Source: Bradyrhizobium sp.
Lineage (GTDB): Bacteria; Pseudomonadota; Alphaproteobacteria; Rhizobiales; Xanthobacteraceae
Assembly: GCA_028290305.1 (NCBI GenBank)
Contig: JAQGKC010000253.1
Location: 1 to 9,504 of the forward strand
Length of the DNA stretch: 9,504 nucleotides
Direction: 5' to 3'
Below are positions 6,441 to 9,504 of the stretch, in pieces. Below the pieces are notes generated by a model that worked only from the letters and a program-made list of their open reading frames with translations, ran no database searches and was not told the DNA's origin. Made by a program: the position numbers and the translations under genes. Position 1 is the stretch's first letter, and every line of letters begins with the position of its first letter.

Positions 6441-7261
6441 TGGGCGCCCTGTTGGAGACCAGCGGGTTGTCACGGCATTTCGGCGGGCTCGTTGCCGTGA
6501 GCGACGTTGCAATGGAGGTTGCGGCCGGCACGGTGCACGGGTTGATCGGCCCCAACGGCGCCGGCAAGACGACGATGCTGAATTTGATATCGGGGCATCT
6601 TGCCTCGAGCGCCGGACAGATTCAATTTGAGGGCAACGCCGTCACGCGCTGGCCAGTCGAACGGCGGGCGCGCCTGGGCATCCGGCGGACCTTCCAGAAC
6701 CTTAAGCTCTTCCGCGACATGACGGTGCTTGAAAACGTCATGATCGGGATGCATGGGCAGACCCATTGCGAAATCTGGCACGCGTTGTTGCGCACGGCGC
6801 GGCAGAAGGCAGAAGAAATCACCATCACCGAGCGTGCCCGCGAGGCGCTCGACTTTGTCGGACTCATGCATCTCGCCGACATGCAGGGAGGGTCACTGCC
6901 TTACGGATCGCAGCGCCTCGTCGAGATCGCACGTGCCATCGTCGCCCGGCCGAAGCTGCTGCTGCTCGACGAGCCTGCGGCCGGCCTTAACGGGAATGAG
7001 AGGACGCGAATGGTCGGTCTTATCCGGGCAATTCGCGCCAACGGCGCGACAATCTTGCTGGTCGAACATCACATGGATGTCGTGATGCCGTCCTGCGACT
7101 GCATTACCGTGTTCAATTATGGAAAGCGTCTGGCAAACGGCAATCCAACCGAGATCCGAGCCCATCCGGAAGTAATCAAGGCTTATCTCGGCGGCGGTCT
7201 CAAGCGCCGGGCAAAGCCGGGTCAAAACCAGCGGTTGGAACTTGCCCATGCTTCGCCTTAA
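6440..7261 (+). CDS. livG: HAAT-type ABC importer ATPase, LivG family
   Basis: The product is a 273-residue cytoplasmic ATPase. Walker A is GPNGAGKT (37-44), the Q-loop is RRTFQN (82-87), the signature is LPYGSQR (153-159, the Tyr-Gly form typical of LivG), Walker B is LLLLDEP (173-179) and the switch His lies in LVEHHMD (207-213). The C-terminus has the LivG-type EIRAHPEVIKAYLGG, extended by about 20 basic residues. ATG 6440 shares its A with the upstream TAA (TAATG) and follows GAGG at 6431-6434, so its translation is coupled to livM. It forms a heterodimer with the LivF-type ATPase to power the permeases. Confidence 0.95.
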   Translation: MGALLETSGLSRHFGGLVAVSDVAMEVAAGTVHGLIGPNGAGKTTMLNLISGHLASSAGQIQFEGNAVTRWPVERRARLGIRRTFQNLKLFRDMTVLENVMIGMHGQTHCEIWHALLRTARQKAEEITITERAREALDFVGLMHLADMQGGSLPYGSQRLVEIARAIVARPKLLLLDEPAAGLNGNERTRMVGLIRAIRANGATILLVEHHMDVVMPSCDCITVFNYGKRLANGNPTEIRAHPEVIKAYLGGGLKRRAKPGQNQRLELAHASP

Positions 7262-8006
7262 TAATGTCAGCGCCGGTTACGGTGCGGTGACGGCGCTGCG
7301 TAATATCGATATCACCGTCGATGCCGGCGAAGTGGTGGCGCTGATCGGCTCTAACGGCGCCGGCAAGTCAACGACACTGCGGGCCATTTCCGGCGTGGTA
7401 CGCCCGACGGCCGGCTGCATCGAATTTCAGGGTGAAGCGATCACCAATCTGTCGCCCGATCAGATCGTTGAGCGCGGCATCGTGCACGTGCCGGAAGGGC
7501 GTCGCGTGTTCCCGCGCCTCTCGGTGCAACAGAATCTCACCGTTGGCGCCTATTCTCCGCGCGCACGAGGCAAGGAAAACGCGACACGGCAGCGCGTGTT
7601 CGAATTATTCCCCCGGCTTTATGAACGACGACGGCAGTTGGCCGGATCGCTCAGCGGCGGCGAGCAGCAGATGCTGGCCTTCGGACGCGCGATGATGGCG
7701 CAACCCGTTCTCCTGATGCTCGATGAGCCCTCGCTTGGACTGGCGCCGATTATCGTCGAGGAAATTGCCAAGGCGATCGACTATTTCCGCGAAAGCGGCG
7801 TCACCGTTCTTCTCGTCGAACAGAATGCTGAATTGGCACTGACGCTTGCGACGCGCGGTTACGTGATCGAAGCCGGCTTGATCGTGCTCGCCGATTCGAG
7901 CGACAGCCTTCTCGATAATCCAAAGGTCTGGGCGAGTTATCTCGGGGAGCAGGAGTGGGGGGCGGATATCGCCGATCAGAGTCCTGCTCCGGCCGCGAAT
8001 ACATGA
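7248..8006 (+). CDS. livF: HAAT-type ABC importer ATPase, LivF family
   Basis: The product is a 252-residue cytoplasmic ATPase. Walker A is GSNGAGKST (34-42), the LivF-type VPEGRRVFPRLSVQQNL spans 81-97, the signature is LSGGEQQ (135-141), Walker B is LLMLDEP (155-161) and the switch segment is LLVEQN (188-193). LivF proteins commonly have Gln rather than His in this switch segment, so that is not a defect. ATG 7248 is preferred to TTG 7242 because of the codon and the family-like MLRLNNVSAGYG start. It overlaps livG by 14 bp. A Pro/Ala-rich tail (about the last 10 residues) looks disordered. It is the partner of the LivG-type ATPase. Confidence 0.95.
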   Translation: MLRLNNVSAGYGAVTALRNIDITVDAGEVVALIGSNGAGKSTTLRAISGVVRPTAGCIEFQGEAITNLSPDQIVERGIVHVPEGRRVFPRLSVQQNLTVGAYSPRARGKENATRQRVFELFPRLYERRRQLAGSLSGGEQQMLAFGRAMMAQPVLLMLDEPSLGLAPIIVEEIAKAIDYFRESGVTVLLVEQNAELALTLATRGYVIEAGLIVLADSSDSLLDNPKVWASYLGEQEWGADIADQSPAPAANT

Positions 8007-8030
8007 ATATACCGAATCAACAGGGGATGA

Positions 8031-9176
8031 ATGATGCGTTTTAGAACTGTGAGCAGCGCCTGTGTCGCGGCTTTGATGCTGGCGGCTGCGGTGCAGACCT
8101 CGGCCGCCGACAACATCAAGATCGGTGTATTTGGTCCGATGACCGGCGACGCCGCCGCCAACGGCTCCAGCGAAAAGGACGGGGTCAACCTCGCGGTCCA
8201 GGAGAAGAACGATGCCGGCGGCATACGCGGCGAGAAGATCGAGCCGGTATTTGCCGACGACGGAGGCAAGCCCGAAGAGGCCGTCAACGCAGTCAAGCGG
8301 CTGATCTCACGCGATGAGGTCCTTCTCAACATCGGCAGCATCAGCAGTCCGGCGAGCCTTGCCGCTTCGCAGGTGAGCCGCCAGTCTGAGACGGCTCAGA
8401 TCGTGGTGGGCGGCACCGCCCAGCGCATTACGACGCTGGGAAATAAATGGGTGTTCCGCGCCCCGGTGCCTGACACCAAACTGGTCGCCGACCTGGTGGA
8501 CTTCATCCATGAGAAATTTCCGAAGATAACGAAATTCGCCTTCCTCTACGTCAATGACGATTTTGGTCGCGGCGGCTTCGAGGCCTTCAAGGCGGCAGGT
8601 GCAAAATACGGGTTCGAGATCGTCGACGAGGAGCGCTATACCCGCGGCGACATCGATTTCACCGCACAGCTCGGACGCATCAAGGCGAGCCCGGCGGCGG
8701 CATTGGTAGAATGGTCGCGTTACACGGAGGCCGCTCTGGTCGCCAAGCAGTTCGTCCAGACCGGGCTGAGCCTGGTGCGGTTCGGCTCGGACGGCATTGC
8801 CACGCCGAAGTTCATTGAACTCGGCGGCGATGCGACGGATGGTATTTACTTCACATCCCATTTTAGCGTTGCGACGGCTGCCGATATCCCGGCCGCAAAG
8901 ACCTTCATAGCCAAATATCAGAAAGTCTACGGTAAGGTACCGGACGCCTACGCTGCCGAAGCTTATGACTCCGTCACCATGGCCATCATGGCAGTCGAAG
9001 CCGCGGGCAAATCTGACCGAACGGCGGTCCGTGATGCGCTTGCGAAGGTCAGTTTCGAAAGCACGCGCGGTCCTTTCAAATTCGACGAAAAGGGCGATCC
9101 GCTGCTGGTCACGCATGTGGTCAAGATCGTGGATGGCAAGGAGACCAGCGCGCGCAACATGCCCATTCAGAACTAA
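8031..9176 (+). CDS. Periplasmic substrate-binding protein of the HAAT importer (LivK/Peripla_BP_6 type)
   Basis: The precursor has 381 residues. It begins with a Sec signal peptide (basic MMRFR, a hydrophobic stretch to about residue 22, likely cleavage near TSAA-DNIK at 26/27) and no lipobox, so a soluble periplasmic protein is expected. The mature part starts with the family pattern IKIGVFGPMTGD, then NDAGGIRGEKIEPVFADDGGKPEEAVNAVKRLISRDEV, the ligand-site region GSISSPAS, and the second lobe FAFLYVNDDFGRGGFEAFKAAGAKYG. ATG 8031 and ATG 8034 are both possible; AGGGG (8022-8026) is better spaced for 8034. It lies 24 bp after livF and is the last gene of the operon. It determines substrate choice. 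This broad family includes binders of amino acids, amides, urea and aromatic acids, and I cannot assign the ligand. Confidence 0.94.
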   Translation: MMRFRTVSSACVAALMLAAAVQTSAADNIKIGVFGPMTGDAAANGSSEKDGVNLAVQEKNDAGGIRGEKIEPVFADDGGKPEEAVNAVKRLISRDEVLLNIGSISSPASLAASQVSRQSETAQIVVGGTAQRITTLGNKWVFRAPVPDTKLVADLVDFIHEKFPKITKFAFLYVNDDFGRGGFEAFKAAGAKYGFEIVDEERYTRGDIDFTAQLGRIKASPAAALVEWSRYTEAALVAKQFVQTGLSLVRFGSDGIATPKFIELGGDATDGIYFTSHFSVATAADIPAAKTFIAKYQKVYGKVPDAYAAEAYDSVTMAIMAVEAAGKSDRTAVRDALAKVSFESTRGPFKFDEKGDPLLVTHVVKIVDGKETSARNMPIQN

Positions 9177-9208
9177 CGCATATACCGGCCCGTTAGTGAA
9201 GCTGCTTG

Positions 9209-9352
9209 ATGGCGCCGCGTCCGGCTGTCGCGCTGCTTTTTTGGCATTGGCGCGTTAACAAGAACCCGCCGCGTCCGTCGGCGGAAAAAATAACAAAGAT
9301 TGCCGCGGCACTTGGCGTGACCAGCGATTACCTGTGTGTACCGAAAATCTAA
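9209..9352 (+). pseudogene. Remnant of an Xre-type helix-turn-helix regulator
   Basis: A short plus-strand frame of 47 codons contains RPSAEKITKIAAALGVTSDY (about 9272-9331), a close match in style to the second half of a Cro/C1-type HTH domain, where RPS..tl.kIA.aLGVs.dyL is typical. The first half of the HTH is absent: residues before NKNPPRPS (LLFWHW and upstream) come from the terminator region and look unrelated. After DYL the frame runs into VPKI and a stop that lies inside the end of the transposase gene on the other strand. I read this as a regulator fragment broken at both ends, with the right break probably made by the insertion sequence. The Xre likeness is pattern-based; the true remnant is probably only about 9257-9334. 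Confidence 0.5.
9212..9242 (+). terminator. Probable Rho-independent terminator of the importer operon
   Basis: GCGCCGCG (9212-9219) pairs with CGCGCTGC (9229-9236), with one G-U pair and one C-C mismatch, around a 9-base loop. Six T residues (9237-9242) follow. It begins 35 bases after the binding-protein stop codon, a normal place for the end of the operon. The mismatch lowers confidence. Confidence 0.55.
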
Positions 9353-9504
9353 ATCCGAACGTATTGACGATGAAGTCCGCCCAGTATGGCGCGCGAATTT
9401 ATGACGCCGGATCGCTGAACCTGGCGAGAGACAGGCGCATCTTTGTTCAATGACCGATGCGTTCTCACGCCGTTGTAATAGTCCGCATAGTTTTTCAGAA
9501 TCCG
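9333..9504 (-). mobile_element. Left portion of an insertion sequence, cut by the window edge
   Basis: The transposase tail implies an insertion sequence whose transposase 3' end faces left. TGTGTGTACCG (9333-9343) lies 6-16 bases outside the transposase stop, exactly where Xre homology ends. Insertion sequences of this broad type often begin TGT, so this is the most likely terminus. The matching inverted repeat and any target duplication are outside the window, so the boundary is inference. Confidence 0.45.
9349..9504 (-). CDS. Integrase-core (rve/DDE) transposase, C-terminal 51 residues
   Basis: Reading the minus strand from the right edge gives 51 residues, beginning RILKNYADYYNGVRTHRSLN, then KDAPVSRQVQR and ending AILGGLHRQYVRI before a TAG stop (complement of 9349-9351). 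YYN..RtHrSLn.DaP is the classic tail of IS481/IS3-like integrase-core transposases, downstream of the last catalytic Glu. I recall tails ending GGLHHHYVRV-style as common in rhizobial insertion sequences. The N-terminal part and the DDE residues lie beyond the window. Whether the element is intact cannot be seen. Confidence 0.85.
   Translation of the reverse strand, partial: RILKNYADYYNGVRTHRSLNKDAPVSRQVQRSGVINSRAILGGLHRQYVRI

Noticed and set aside
8307..9116. A 269-codon minus-strand open frame opposite the binding-protein gene
   Set aside because: The plus strand encodes a clear secreted Peripla_BP_6 protein; the opposite frame has no family features.

Overview
The base composition (about 60% G+C), the codon use and the gene families suggest an alphaproteobacterium, most likely of the Rhizobiales (Bradyrhizobium-like). 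This is inferred from protein style, including a transposase tail of a type I associate with rhizobia; no taxonomic marker gene is present. I see no rRNA, tRNA or CRISPR array.

Layout: (1) positions 1-444 are the 3' end of an Old Yellow Enzyme family ene-reductase gene (+). (2) 630-1700 (-) is a LacI-family repressor. (3) Divergent from it, 1886-2413 and 2410-2904 (+) are two overlapping genes for different HpaC/RutF-type flavin reductases. (4) Convergent with them, 2930-4270 (-) encodes an FMNH2-dependent monooxygenase of the NtaA/SnaA/DszA class. (5) After a 306-bp divergent regulatory region, 4577-9176 (+) is a complete five-gene branched-chain-amino-acid-type (HAAT) ABC importer: two permeases, two ATPases and a secreted binding protein. 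A probable terminator follows at 9212-9242. (6) The right edge holds a broken Xre-type helix-turn-helix fragment and the C-terminal end of an integrase-type transposase (-), cut by the window end.

Working model (inference): the importer brings in a small organic acid, amino acid or heteroatom-containing compound. One or both reductases supply FMNH2 to the monooxygenase, which oxidises the compound, and the LacI-type protein controls the unit. The best support is a set of three operator-like palindromes with the central CpG typical of LacI-family sites, consensus TGCATAC-GTATGCA. One lies between lacI and the first reductase gene, and two lie between the monooxygenase and the first permease. 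The sites in front of the two plus-strand units share a 19-bp identical core that includes the same TTTAAT element. The substrate cannot be named from sequence.

The most distinctive points are the two-site regulon architecture, the pair of non-equivalent flavin reductases beside one monooxygenase, and the insertion-sequence/regulator debris that closes the operon on the right.
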